Assembly (NCBI GenBank): GCA_037951165.1
Contig: JBBDHG010000061.1
Span: forward strand, 4,561,001-4,625,000
Direction of reading: 5' to 3'
DNA from: Lophius americanus
Lineage: Eukaryota; Chordata; Actinopteri; Lophiiformes; Lophiidae
Length of the DNA stretch: 64,000 nucleotides
The notes under the pieces were generated by a model. That model saw only the letters and a program-made list of their open reading frames with translations, searched no databases and was not told where the DNA came from. Position numbers and translations under genes: made by a program. Of this stretch, positions 51,241 to 62,309 are shown one piece after another. Each line of letters opens with the position of its first letter. Positions within the stretch are counted from its first letter, which is position 1.

Positions 51241-51947
51241 TAATGTATGGTGTGTATCTAACCTGCCATAGATTTTCAAGAACCTTTAAGCCAGCTTCTT
51301 GAAATACCCCCCTGTCTGAGGAATATCACAACAGACAACAGCATGAACGTTGTTCAAAATATCTTATTTTGAATATTATTATTCATTATATTTGGTTATA
51401 CGGCTGAGAGTTTGCAAAATGCTTTAATAATGAAAGATGTGTTATTGGTTCTTATGTTATTTAGTAAAATATAACGTTACTTTGAAAGCAGTACTTTACA
51501 AGTAGTTTAATCTTGTACTTTTCTATGCAAATTTAAGTTTGACCTTATTTGTACTAAGAAAAACACATTTCAAAATGATCAGCGATGTTTGCATTTTCCT
51601 TGATAACCAGTATATATCGCAATCGAATCGCAATATTGTCTAATATCATCGCAATATGACTTCACCTAATCGAGCATCCCTAATAATAGGATATTAGTCG
51701 ATAGTAACTCAAACGTAAACAATTAAGTGCCAAGATCTCTCATGGGTGCAGCAATGAAAAGGAGAGGTAAGAGGTAAATATGTATACGTATATCAGGAGA
51801 GCCAACAAAGAAGAAATAAGGAGGAGCTTAGAACACAACTTAAAAGGTTCTGGCAATCCAGGAAGAGCAAATCCAAATATTCATTTAATTTTGTATAATT
51901 ACATTAATATTACAGAAGACCCAATCACAACAGCTTTTTAGCACTTT

Positions 51948-52004
51948 GAGATTTGATCCAAATGTGCGTTATAAATTAAATGTATTATTATTATTATGAT
52001 TAGC
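51948..52004 (-). repeat. LINE 3'-tail repeat, inverted partner of 18121-18198
   Basis: Read on the minus strand this is (AAT)n then ACATTTAATTTATAACGCAC and GATCAAATCTCAAAGTGCTA. It matches 18121-18198 with few differences. The pair lies 34 kb apart in opposite orientation, flanking most of lrch2. Confidence 0.65.
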
Positions 52005-52398
52005 TGTGGTCTTACAGATGTCATTCATCCTTTAAATTTTTTTTTTCAACTCAAGACTACTGACTAAAAAAATTAGGAATGACCAACCAAGTATGTTTAG
52101 AATGATCACTAAACCTGCCCTACATCTATATGTACAACCAACGTTAATCAGATGTTCTTAAAAGGAATTTAAAAAATGAATGGAGGGTTTTTCAGTCTTT
52201 TTATAGTTACACAATAATTGTAATTTGTATAGTATTGTATTTGTATTGTATTGTATGAAATAGTTTGAGTAATATAGTAAAGGATTCTGTTATTAATTGA
52301 AGTCATTGTCATTTTTTTTAATTTTAACAATTACTTAATTTTATATTGAGTTTGTATAGTTTAGCTTTTTGGTAGTAACGTTTCTCTTTCTTTAGTTA

Positions 52399-52482
52399 AT
52401 GGAGTTTGAATATGGCGGACCGAAAGGGAAAAGCTGTCATTCCAGCCAAAGTTCTCACAAAGAAAGAACTAGAAGAACGTAA
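52399..52482 (+). other. Overlapping out-of-frame upstream ORF in the U2SURP-type gene
   Basis: An ATG 13 bases before the chosen start opens a 27-codon frame (+2 relative to the main frame) that runs over the start codon and ends TAA at 52482. Its context (TTAATGG) is weaker than that of the main start (AATATGG, A at -3 and G at +4). The main start is therefore preferred, and leaky scanning past the first ATG would be expected. Confidence 0.5.
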
Positions 52483-55400
52483 GAAAAAGGTAAGGGTCTT
52501 AGGTATATTACAACTCTGAATACAATATAATGCTTTTTAGGTTAATAAAATAACAGAATAATTTCTTCCAATAAAGAAATTGGTTATAAAAATGCATATA
52601 AGTCATGCAATTCTGGATTTGAACAGCGAATGTGGCCTGTAAGGTACTTATACGGTACATGTTTCCGTGCGACTTCTAGGAAGAAGGAAAGGCAGCAGAG
52701 GTTTTGGAAGAATTTCTGGCTTCATTTGAGACCAGTGAGAAAAGAAAAGTAAAAACTTTTGTTCGTGGGGGCATCGCGAATGCAACCAAAGGTCAGCACC
52801 CTTAACTTTTCATCAATCATTTCCTTAGAATGCATCTACATTGCAATTCTGTTCCTGTATCTTGCGTGTCTTGCCTGAACAAAATATGAATTATAAGTTA
52901 TCTGTTATAACGGGATAAGTGGTTACAGAAAATTAATGAATAAATGAATGTTACAATAATTTTTAAACTGAATTACAGGAACATCTCAAGAGGACTGAAC
53001 ATTATTATTAAAGATTATCAGGCTGAGTAAGCAGCGAAATAACTGGCCAACTTAATGTTTCGGCTTCATGTCTTATAAATGGTTTAATGAAATGAATCCA
53101 CTCAGGTGACCTATTTTAGATATTTACTCTTTACCTAAAGAAATAAAAACGTCAAATACTGGGCATTTTCCAAATTGTTGTTAAACTGAAAGGCATGCTT
53201 TAATTTAAATGTTATCTGCAGAAACAGCTGCAAGACTGAGATCCAACAAAATCATATAATCTCTGTTTGAATATCCTGCTGACCAGGAAAACCACTGCGA
53301 GTAGAATAGAGCCTAGTTCTACATAAGACACTTAAGCAAAAATGTTGAAAGTGGCAAAACGACATTGAGTATTGACTATTTAATTCTCAAATATATAGGG
53401 CAACTATATGACAAATCATCACATTTCTCTAATGTAATAGCATTTGAAAGGGTAGCTGATCCTGTAATCTCCACTAATGGCTACATATTTGTGCAGTTCA
53501 CAATTATCTGTCCACTTTAACTCTCTCTAAAGTTCACTTTAGAGAGCATTTTATCACCTACCACCAGAAGAGCACAGCAATCGACACTTTACCCTACTTT
53601 GTCCATCAGATGCACCGCAAGAGGGTACTTAACCATGTTTAATCAACTGGAATGGCAACCTTATTGTCTTTTTTTATTTGCTAATCTTTTAGCATTTATA
53701 TGCACGTTGCTTGTGCTCCTCATGGGCAATTTCCATGTCAATTTGCTCATATTCGCCTTTGATGGAGGTTATGGATCATCTACATCGGAACAAACTGAGT
53801 TTCCCCAGTAGTGGGGGAATCTGTATTTGCATACTAATTTTTCTGTTCTCATTCATCATACTAGTAGTACTGTTATTTATTTATTTGATTTTGTTTTCAG
53901 AGGAGGAAGCAGCAGAGCTCACAAAAAGTAAACTGTATCGACCGAATAGAGACTTTGTCCCTGCATCCCAGCACGCCTCACCTGAATCATCTGCAGAAAA
54001 CAAAAAGGCTGTAAGTTTGTAATCCACTGAATGCAATTAATGAATTATATTAGAATTCTAACTCCGTATTTATACTTATTTTAAAATAAAACTCCAGATT
54101 TTTGTCCGTTCTACAATGCGAAAATAAAATGTAGCAATGGGTGTTTTTTTTTTAATTAACAGCAATTTAAAAGAAAGACTGAAGAAAAGAAGAAGAGTAA
54201 CCTCGAACTCTTCAAAGAAGAACTTAAACTGTGAGTCTTTTTGTGTACACTTGATCCACTTCAGTCCATCGATATCTCTGTTGCGTACATAAACTTATTA
54301 TGTTCAAAAAATGCAGAATACAGGAAGAGCGTGAGGAAAGACATAGAAGGAAGAGAAATGACCCTGGGAGTGGAGAAGGAGAGACAGCAAGAGGACGAGG
54401 AGGATATGGAGATCTGGACATCCCGTTGTCAGGGCGATCAAGTAAGGCTCATAATTGGTGTTTTGTCAGTTTGAAATTGCTAACCTCTAATAATGCTAAC
54501 ATTTATCCTGTTTTTTTCTGCCAGCATTATATGATGACCTGAATGTGCCAACCACAACTAACATTTACATCAGCTCCATCAGCCCAATGGTACCAGAGCC
54601 CACACACACACACACACACACACTGACACACAGCACAGCATAGATTTATATCTCTCACTAATCATCTGTCTTTTTTCAGATGAAAGAGGAGTTGCTCTGT
54701 AAAGAGTTCGGTAAATATGGCCCCCTAGCCAGCGTTAAGATTATGTGGCCCCGAACAGACGAGGAACGCTGCCGAACTACCAACCGAGCTTTTGTGGCTT
54801 TCATGACACGGAAAGATGCAGAGAGAGCCATGGCCTCACTTGATGGTACCGTTGACTCTTTACTACAAGTTTCATTTAGAGACTTAAATTGCAGAATCAC
54901 CATTTCCCCATTGCCCTGTCTTTGTGGTTACTGACACTGACTGTAATTGTGGCATCGTGTTCTTTTTAATGTAGGGAAAGTGATCATGGGGGTTGAAACA
55001 AAGCTGGGTTGGGGTAAACCCGCTCGCATCCCACCTCAGCCTCTCTACACGCCGGTTGCGGTGAGGGCCGTATTACCACCCCGATCTGGGCTGCCGTTCA
55101 ATGCTCAGCCTAGGGATCGCTTCCGTAATGACTTCACCAAACCACTCAGCATGTCGAAAGAGGATCTAGACAAGGTGAAATCATCATCATCATCATCATC
55201 AGCTGTTTTACAAGATGTAGGAAAATGACAAAACAGTATGACAGTGTACGCAAATATTCATATGAAGTAAGGGCTCTTAAATCTATGAGATAAATTGGCT
55301 CAGCTAGTACTATATGTGATTTATTGGATTTCTAAAGTTTTCAAACCCTCCCCCCATTTCTCTGACTACGAAGGCTGTTGTCATTTTCAATGCTGGATTA

Positions 55401-58400
55401 ATCTGCAGTGTTTCAACTGTAAACATTATCTTCTTTTTTTTTTTTAACATCTCACTAATTTTATCTGACTTCCCAAACAGACTCTATCCGAAGCTGTAGT
55501 TAAAGTGGTTATCCCAACTGAAAGGTACACACACTCCACTTACTATGTATGATTGGCCAGCTTTTATAACACACGTGTGACCTGAAAGACGCTGTTGTTG
55601 TTTTTTAAATCTCCATCTTATGGTTAAGGTTTCTTCATGCATATGTCAAAGGTCCCCGCATAACAAACTCTTGTTACCTTGGGACCTGTAAGTTGGTCGG
55701 TTATATTAGGAAGAAGTTGATGTGTTGGAGGCAGAGAAATATGGTCAAGCATTTAAGTAAATTTGAAAGTGAAACTGTAATGGCAGATGAATGCTTGGGT
55801 TTTTGGGGTCTGCAGAGTTTCATAATACCAAAGTGGTATATGGAAGGACAACTAATGGGCCAGCAACGGGGTCGTGGTACCCAAGGCTCACTGATGCAGA
55901 TGGGGAGAGAAGCTTAGTGCTTGTCGGATCCCACAGCACAATTTGTTGAAAAAGTTAATGCCAGCTCATTTTATGGTTTATTGATGTATATGACATAAGG
56001 TGTATGATTTAGCATCTTTTAACCTACAGTTGTATTTCTTAGCATTCATATCATTGTCTCCCCATTTGCAAGGGGAGACATTTCACAAAAGCTTCTAAGA
56101 AAAGAGGGGCTACAGAAATAACTTCAAGTTTTCCATTTTTGCTGAGACACTGCGGATTGGTTGAATGGAGAGTAAAACGATTCAAGAAGTAAATAAATGC
56201 TAGATAAATAGACATAAATAAAAAGGGTAATTCCTCAGGTTCAAGTGAGTAATATAGACACCTTACATGCATGAAGATTTAATATTTTATTGGCTACATT
56301 TATGAACATAACATATAACCCAAATGTCCTACGTTTGGTGGCTGGATGGTTTATGGATTTTGTAGTTAGACCAAGTCTTTTTATTATTCTTTTTATTTCA
56401 GAACAGCTTAATTTAATTTTAGGGGGCTTCTGGTCAGTGTTCATCAGAAGATACAGTGATATCCTGTCATGGAATGCAACAGGGAAATCCCAACTTATTG
56501 TTTAAGGTTTATAAAATGGTACTCTCTGGCTATTGGTGACACTGATAGCTGTTAGCATGGCAATTTGCATAGGTAACATATTCATGTGGAGAGACATTAG
56601 CAATAGCATGATGTAATTAGAGCGTTTGACTCAAACCTTGTTCTGGAACACTTTTCTGTTCCCACAGGAATCTCTTAGTCCGCATTCATAGGATGATCGA
56701 GTTTGTGGTGCGTGAAGGCCATGTTTTCGAAGCCGTAATAATGAACAAGGAGAAAACTAATCCAGATTACAGGTGAGTTCTGCTATTGCTGGTTGTGTGT
56801 TGGTGTTGGAAGTGACCTTATCCTTTTCACGTTTAATTTGCTTATTCTTTATTAATTTAGGTTCCTTTGTGACAACAAAAGCCAAAATCATGTGTACTAT
56901 CGCTGGAAACTCTTCTCCATACTCCAGGTATTTTTTTGGCAGAACTGTCATATTTCCAAACTATGTCAGAAAGAACTGAAAACTGTTCTATACATATAAT
57001 TTACTGGTTAAAGTTGCGGATAGCGTGTGGTGGGATAGCACAGTGAAAGTCATTCTGGTTTGAATACTCCATAAGGAGACTGACGTTTTTACACAATGAA
57101 ATTATGAAATTGTGAGTTTCCATTGACACTGCCGTTAAATTTACCACAGGGTGAGTCCCTGCAAAAGTGGAGAACCACAGATTTCCGCATGTTTCGGGGA
57201 GGCTCCCTATGGAGACCCCCTATCTTAAACAGCTACACTGAGGGAGATGAAGATAGTGTGGTGGAGGAGGATGCCCCCGCTGAGGAGGAAGTGAAGAAAG
57301 GCCAGCTCAAAGCAGAGTAAGTTTGTTGACAGGGGCTACGTAATTTATGTTTCTAACTAGTTGAATTATACTGTGTGTATATATATATATATATAAATCT
57401 ATTTTCTTCTTTTGTGAATACTATTCAGACACAGGAAGAGGCTGGAGACGCTGCTTCAAGAGCTCACTTCAAGCAGGGAAGATATTGCCAACGCCATGAT
57501 GTACTGCCTGGAGCGAGCGGATGCAGCGGAGGAAGTAGTCGGAGCCATCACTGAATCTTTTTCCTTGCTTCAGGCTGCTCTTCAGAAGAAGGCATGCTAT
57601 CCTTTTTTGAGTTCTGATATTAATACATAATGTAATAAATGTCAACTCGTACGAAATACCAGTAAGTCGCATTCTCTGCATCTTAAAGTCCCTACTCAAA
57701 TTCACTAGATTTCATATGGGAAAATAAAGAGGCTGCCCACATTGTCAAACAAAGGAAAATACTTATTTTAGAATGGTAATGGTGTAACACAAGAGGGCAC
57801 AGTGCCTAGTTTAGTCCTGGATCAATCTAGACGGTAGCTGAATTACATCTGAATTATGTGTTTTAATCAGTTTGGTCATGCATGTGTGCTGGAAGACCTT
57901 TTCAATGAAGGGTGCTCCCATGGAAAAGCCACAACATTGAATAGTAGCATTGAATCAATCAATTATAAATTGCTACTTTCTTCTATTTACCCCAGATGAT
58001 GATTTCACATATATGACACCTACGTGTGTGCTACCGTTTGGCAATTTAGTTCTTCGTACTTACGGAGATGATGGAATTAAATCCTTTGTGTTTTTTCTTA
58101 TAAAAACGTATAGTATTTTCAATACAAGTCTTGCTGATGAGCATCCCATGACGTTGACAGTTTATGGCATGTCTGTGTAGAGTCTTCGTGATTTCACTCC
58201 CATTATATTTGATTCTCCTCATTGTTCTCACTCCCACAGATCGCCACATTGTATCTGGTGTCCGACATACTGCATAATTCATGTGCCAAAGCAGCCGGTG
58301 CATCATACTATCGCAAATAGTGAGTGATCTTCTGAGTTTTATTTTTTATTCGATTGTCCTATATAATTTCTTCTTCATCTCACAGCTTATTTGTTTATTC

Positions 58401-61400
58401 TTAGTTTTGAAGTAAAACTATCACAGATATTTGGAGACCTGAAGACTGCATATAAAAGCATACAAGCAAGGCTGCAGGCTGAACAGTTTAAGGTAATCAG
58501 GTCTTTAATTTGCACATTAAAGGTCATTTATGAAAGGTAAAAGAACAAGAAACAGTGTCATCGCCCTTCTCTCTCCACAGCAAAGAGTCATGAGTTGTTT
58601 CAGAGCATGGGAAGACTGGGCCATATACCCAGAATCCTATCTGATCCACCTTCAGAATATTTTTCTTGGCTTTGCCACAGCAGTGGAGGAGAAGACGGAG
58701 ATAGAGGTGAGCTGAATATTAACCTACTCACTCATTATATATCTTTTTAAATTTCTTTCCAACAAGTTGGAAGACAATTTCGGCTGCAGAATATTTGCAC
58801 AAAAAGACAGCTCATCACTGCATACATCTGTTGTAGAAAGTCTCTGCTGATCTCGATGGCACACCTATAGATGGTTTGCCGGTGAAGAGAGATTCTGTAG
58901 ATGACATCGATGGTTGCCCCATCGGCTGGGATCCCCTTGACGGCGTCTTACTCGATGACATAGATGGAGTTCCTTTAGCAGCCGCCACAGATGACATTGA
59001 TGGAATGCCCTGTGAGTCCACCACGCATCGAAGAGCACACTTTAAAGAAGTCCACTCTTTCAAGTTTGTTTAGTTAAGTCTGCACTCTGATTTTAAAGGG
59101 AAGTGGACAGGGAAATATTATTTTTTTTACTGGGATTAAGAACACCACCCATGCCTCGAATGTCCAATGTACCAAATTTTATGTAATATAAATGTTTTTA
59201 TTTGATTGTTTTGTGACATTACAATGACCCGTTTGTATCAACAGAGGGGGTCCACTTCCACAGAGAACATTTGATAGAACAGAAATGGAGTGAAATGTAT
59301 TTTTCCTCAATTCAGCTGTCTCTTTTGGTCTTTAGTGGATGAGAGCAATGTTCCACGATCCATAGTGCCTTTGTCTAAATGGGAGAGGGCTAGTGATGCT
59401 GGGGAAATTTCTCAAGGTAAGACTGGTAAAGACAGATTCTTCCTCGTGTTAATCTTTTCCCGGTGATCCTGCTCATCTTTTTCCTTTCTCTCCAAGCCAA
59501 GACCAAGACCAAGTCCAAGTGGGATACAGTAGTGGAGAAACATGGTGAAGATGGAGTGAATGTATGGTAAGGCCTCTGTGGTCAGTACTTCATCAACATG
59601 TGTGAAAAGTGTCCACAGTTTACGTAGAGGGTTTGCATGAATGGTTTATGGTTGCCCTCTCTCTGTCTCTGGGTGACAGTGGCTCAAAGGATGGAGTGGA
59701 GGACTCAGAGAGTGACAGCAGTGGAGACTCCTGCAACTCCCCAAAATATGACGGGGCAGACTTCCAGAACTCCCTCAGAGGGTTTCAGATGTCTGAGAGC
59801 AAAAGGAAAAGGTTGAGAGAGCTGGAGGCAAGTGCTCTTCTTCTTAAAGCCCCAGTATGCAGAATGAACTCGTCTTATCCTGCCCTTGGCTGCAGCCAAA
59901 AAATACAAAAAACATGAAAGGCCCTTTCTAGAGGAAGTGTTTGATCCCTCTGGACCACTGTGGAAACAGTATGTATGTTAGATAACCCACTCCTGCTGAG
60001 GATATTAAGAAAAACTTAATAATATTGCACCCATCAGCCACAACATTTAACCAATTAAAAGAAAATGAGGAAAGAGTTTGACAAATGATAATTAATTGCT
60101 GTTGTTTTCCTGCATTATTTGCTATGGTTCAATCCATCCACTTTTAAAAGTCACATGCCATAGCCATCTTGGCATCCTGGAATAAACCTTACTGTCATCT
60201 TAATTTTAAATATCCTATTCTAATAGACAGGGCTACATCAACATCTTGAATCTTGTGAGGATTTTACAAATAGCAGCTCATAAATATGCTGAGCTGACTA
60301 GACTGACTGTATGTTGACACAGGTAAAAGTTATGAAGCTCCAAGATGAGTTGGAATCTGGAAAGAGGTCGAGAAAGTCTGGAATGAGCATCCAACAACAA
60401 GTGCAACACTACAGAAACAAGCTGCTCCAGAAGGTTTGATATTGTAGCTTTCATTTAATTTTGAAACAGTAGTTAATCTTTTTTTTCATTTTTTTTTTAC
60501 TGTGATGAGATCTGTGAAGCAAATTCTTTCACTGAAGAATTTCTTTCTGTGATTTTTTTTTTTTAATCACAAACACTTACTGATACAAACATCTTTGTAA
60601 TTCTGTAAGTGTATGTTAAAATCAGACATTGAAATTACTGAATTTGCACGGTAAAAAAGAGTGCTACTGATGCAAATGTAGCTGCAGAGTTTGCAGTTCC
60701 TGATTGGTAGATTTGAAACGTACAAATCTACACGTAAAAAACATCTTCTGTTTGTTTGTAAAGTAAAGAACAGCTTTAACTTGCTCCTAGTATTATCACA
60801 TTCTTTCCTTATCGTTAGTTTCATCCTAAGAACTAACTGGTTGGGCCAAGCTGGGATTGACGTAACCTCCGATCCCAAAACTGTAGCGGTATGATGCATC
60901 TTGTCACAGGACTGTTATGGGCAAAAACATCCTGTTACTTTCTGCATAACTGTAGCTAGAATTTTTGACAGGTGTTGAATCAGTCTGACATTGCAGAAAT
61001 AGCCTCCCCTTGTGGAGAAATGGTAGCCTGTAAAATATGATTTGAATCCTAACAAAGACAGGCATAGAAGGCAGAAGTATAGACGCCTACATCATTGAGT
61101 TATTTCACTCTGTCTGCTGCAGGAGTTTGAACTGGATGAAGAAAAGAATGAGAATCCCACATCAAAGTCTAAAGACAAGTCAAAGGATGACAGAAGGGAC
61201 AAAGAATGGAGCAAAAGAAGTCAAGACGGGGACAGAAAACCGCGATGGAGTAGAGATCCTGACGAGAGAAAATCCAAGAGCATCTCTCCCTCAAAGCAAG
61301 TGACACATGATGCTTTTTGTTTTCTACCGATGAATACATCAGGATTTCAATGTCAGTCAATCTGTCATATGTTCTGTTCATTTAACAGGACAAGGTCTCC

Positions 61401-61494
61401 TAAATGGTCCAAACGTTCCGGATCACCATCTCCAGGGAAGTCCAGTTCACGGTCGCCGCATCCCTCCCACAAAAAGAAGAAGAAGAGCAAATGA
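52412..61494 (+). CDS. u2surp: U2SURP (SR140)-family splicing factor, complete, 23 coding exons
   Basis: Exons: 52412-52489, 52680-52791, 53901-54010, 54163-54230, 54317-54441, 54525-54589, 54680-54845, 54975-55174, 55481-55524, 56668-56772, 56861-56927, 57150-57316, 57429-57591, 58240-58319, 58405-58492, 58581-58706, 58837-59011, 59336-59416, 59497-59566, 59680-59827, 60323-60433, 61123-61295, 61389-61494. The frame is continuous for 875 residues (human U2SURP about 1029). The order is: KTFVRGGIAN motif (about 53), SNLELFKEEL, RRM at about 176-256 (IYISSI; NRAFVAF), SURP motif at about 323-380 (RMIEFVVREG, HVYYRWKLFSIL), CID at about 436-590 (LYLVSDILHNS, CFRAWEDWAIYP), DDIDG(V/M)P repeats at about 592-645, cwf21-like KVMKLQDELESGKR, and an RS/K-rich tail ending HKKKKKSK. 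The family acts with the U2 snRNP in the nucleus. The start is the first in-frame ATG after the acceptor, with TAA in frame just before it. Introns after 57591, 59827 and 61295 begin with GC. The sequence differs enough from human U2SURP to suggest a paralogue. Confidence 0.92.
52792..53900 (+). other. Second intron of the U2SURP-type gene
   Basis: A 1.1-kb AT-rich intron between exons 2 and 3. An open frame runs upstream from exon 3 but crosses its TTTTGTTTTCAG acceptor and has no family match. No other feature is seen. Confidence 0.65.
54600..54625. repeat. (CA)n microsatellite
   Basis: A short CA dinucleotide repeat in a 90-base intron of the U2SURP-type gene, between exons 54525-54589 and 54680-54845. 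It occupies much of that very small intron. Confidence 0.8.
55525..56667 (+). other. Intron of the U2SURP-type gene
   Basis: A 1.1-kb intron between the short exon ending at 55524 and the SURP-motif exon at 56668. It has AT-rich sequence and short ORFs without family resemblance. Confidence 0.65.
57592..58239 (+). other. GC-AG intron within the CID-coding region
   Basis: The exon ends CAG AAG AAG at 57591 and the next base pair is GC (AAG|gcatgc). The next exon starts ATC GCC ACA after CTCCCACAG. Joining them gives QKK-IATLYLVSD, matching the family's KK-IARLYLVSD. No GT within 30 bases keeps the frame, so a GC donor is the simplest reading. Confidence 0.7.
59828..60322 (+). other. GC-AG intron before the cwf21-like segment
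   Basis: The donor is GAG|gcaagt, the optimal GC-donor context, and the acceptor is TTGACACAG|gta. Joining gives RELE-VKVMKLQDELESG, matching the family's REIE-LKVMKFQDELESG. Using the GT four bases downstream breaks the frame. A diverged Tc1-like tip (CCATCAGCCACAACATTTAA) lies at about 60030. Confidence 0.75.
60030..60060 (+). mobile_element. Diverged Tc1-like terminal remnant
   Basis: CCATCAGCCACAACATTTAA followed by CCA resembles the GATCAGCCATAACATTA..ACCA tip found at 29120, with several differences. It is very short, so this is a weak call. Confidence 0.35.
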
Positions 61495-61691
61495 CTCTCA
61501 GCTGTGGATGCTGTCGTTCATGGGCCTGCTGGAGCCCCTTAAACAGACTGATGGAGTCTGTGATCAGAGTCCCAGCAAACCCATCCTTGCAAGATTCAGC
61601 ACTCTTTTGTATGAAGTTGGAACACTGTAAATATTTTTGTTTTTGTTTTAATGTTTGTTTTTAAAATAACCATTCTGCAAAGTTCTAACAC

Positions 61692-61697
61692 AATAAA
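61692..61697 (+). promoter_or_regulatory. Poly(A) signal of the U2SURP-type gene
   Basis: AATAAA lies about 200 bases after the stop codon and is followed by GAATGTGTGTAGGACGTG, a GT-rich element. This predicts a short 3' UTR of about 61495-61715. Confidence 0.7.
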
Positions 61698-61719
61698 TCA
61701 GATGAATGTGTGTAGGACG

Positions 61720-62295
61720 TGATTGGGAGGTCCAGTTTCATTTTACTGTTTCTCATTACCAGATTAGTGAGTGCACCTTCATATTTCTTTTATTTCTATC
61801 CCTCATCTGTAGTGCCACTGACCTAGATTCTGTCAGTTTTTGATTCTGTACATCCTTTGTTTCTTAATTATAAATGGAAATAGATGGCACTTTAAGCATT
61901 GAATGAAATTAAAGTGATCAGCCGTGGTCTTTCTTTCCAGATAATATTACCTGCTTACACAATCCGCACACCGGGTTGTGAGCAGTTTATACTTACAGGG
62001 TGGGATGTGGATCCTCGACCTCTGGACCATGACTGATGCACATTTGAGGAGCTGTCAGGCTAGGGTGTGCAGATTACTTGGTCAGGAACTGGCTGTGAAT
62101 GATTGATGGATAAGGACAGCAGCTGCGATTCAACATCACAGAAGGACTGAGCAGGAGTAGAAAGATGTTGTGGTAGTTGTTCAAGTTTTATATTGAGAAG
62201 GCAGCCAGCTTTGAACTTCAGACCAGTTGTTAAGCACAAACATCACATTGATGAAAGATAGTCCTTTTAAAATGGTTCTCAAGACTTCAAGTTTG
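61720..62295. other. Intergenic gap between convergent genes
   Basis: About 0.6 kb separates the predicted 3' ends of the U2SURP-type gene and wdr44. I see no gene or recognised repeat in it. Confidence 0.6.
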
Positions 62296-62303
62296 AGGAG
62301 AAT

Positions 62304-62309
62304 TTTATT
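62304..62309 (-). promoter_or_regulatory. Candidate poly(A) signal of wdr44
   Basis: TTTATT on the plus strand is AATAAA on the minus strand, about 780 bases past the wdr44 stop. It is the most plausible signal seen between the two convergent genes. The 3' UTR would be about 62290-63085. Confidence 0.5.

Noticed and set aside
53599..54022. Hydrophobic open frames before exon 3 of the U2SURP-type gene
   Set aside because: They cross a strong TTTTGTTTTCAG acceptor. Only the part after 53901 matches the family.
55693..55917. 74-codon open frame in an intron of the U2SURP-type gene
   Set aside because: It would insert between two exons that join in phase into conserved sequence. It has no family match.
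58815..59063. Minus-strand open frame rich in PSMSS repeats
   Set aside because: It is the antisense shadow of the DDIDG-repeat exon.
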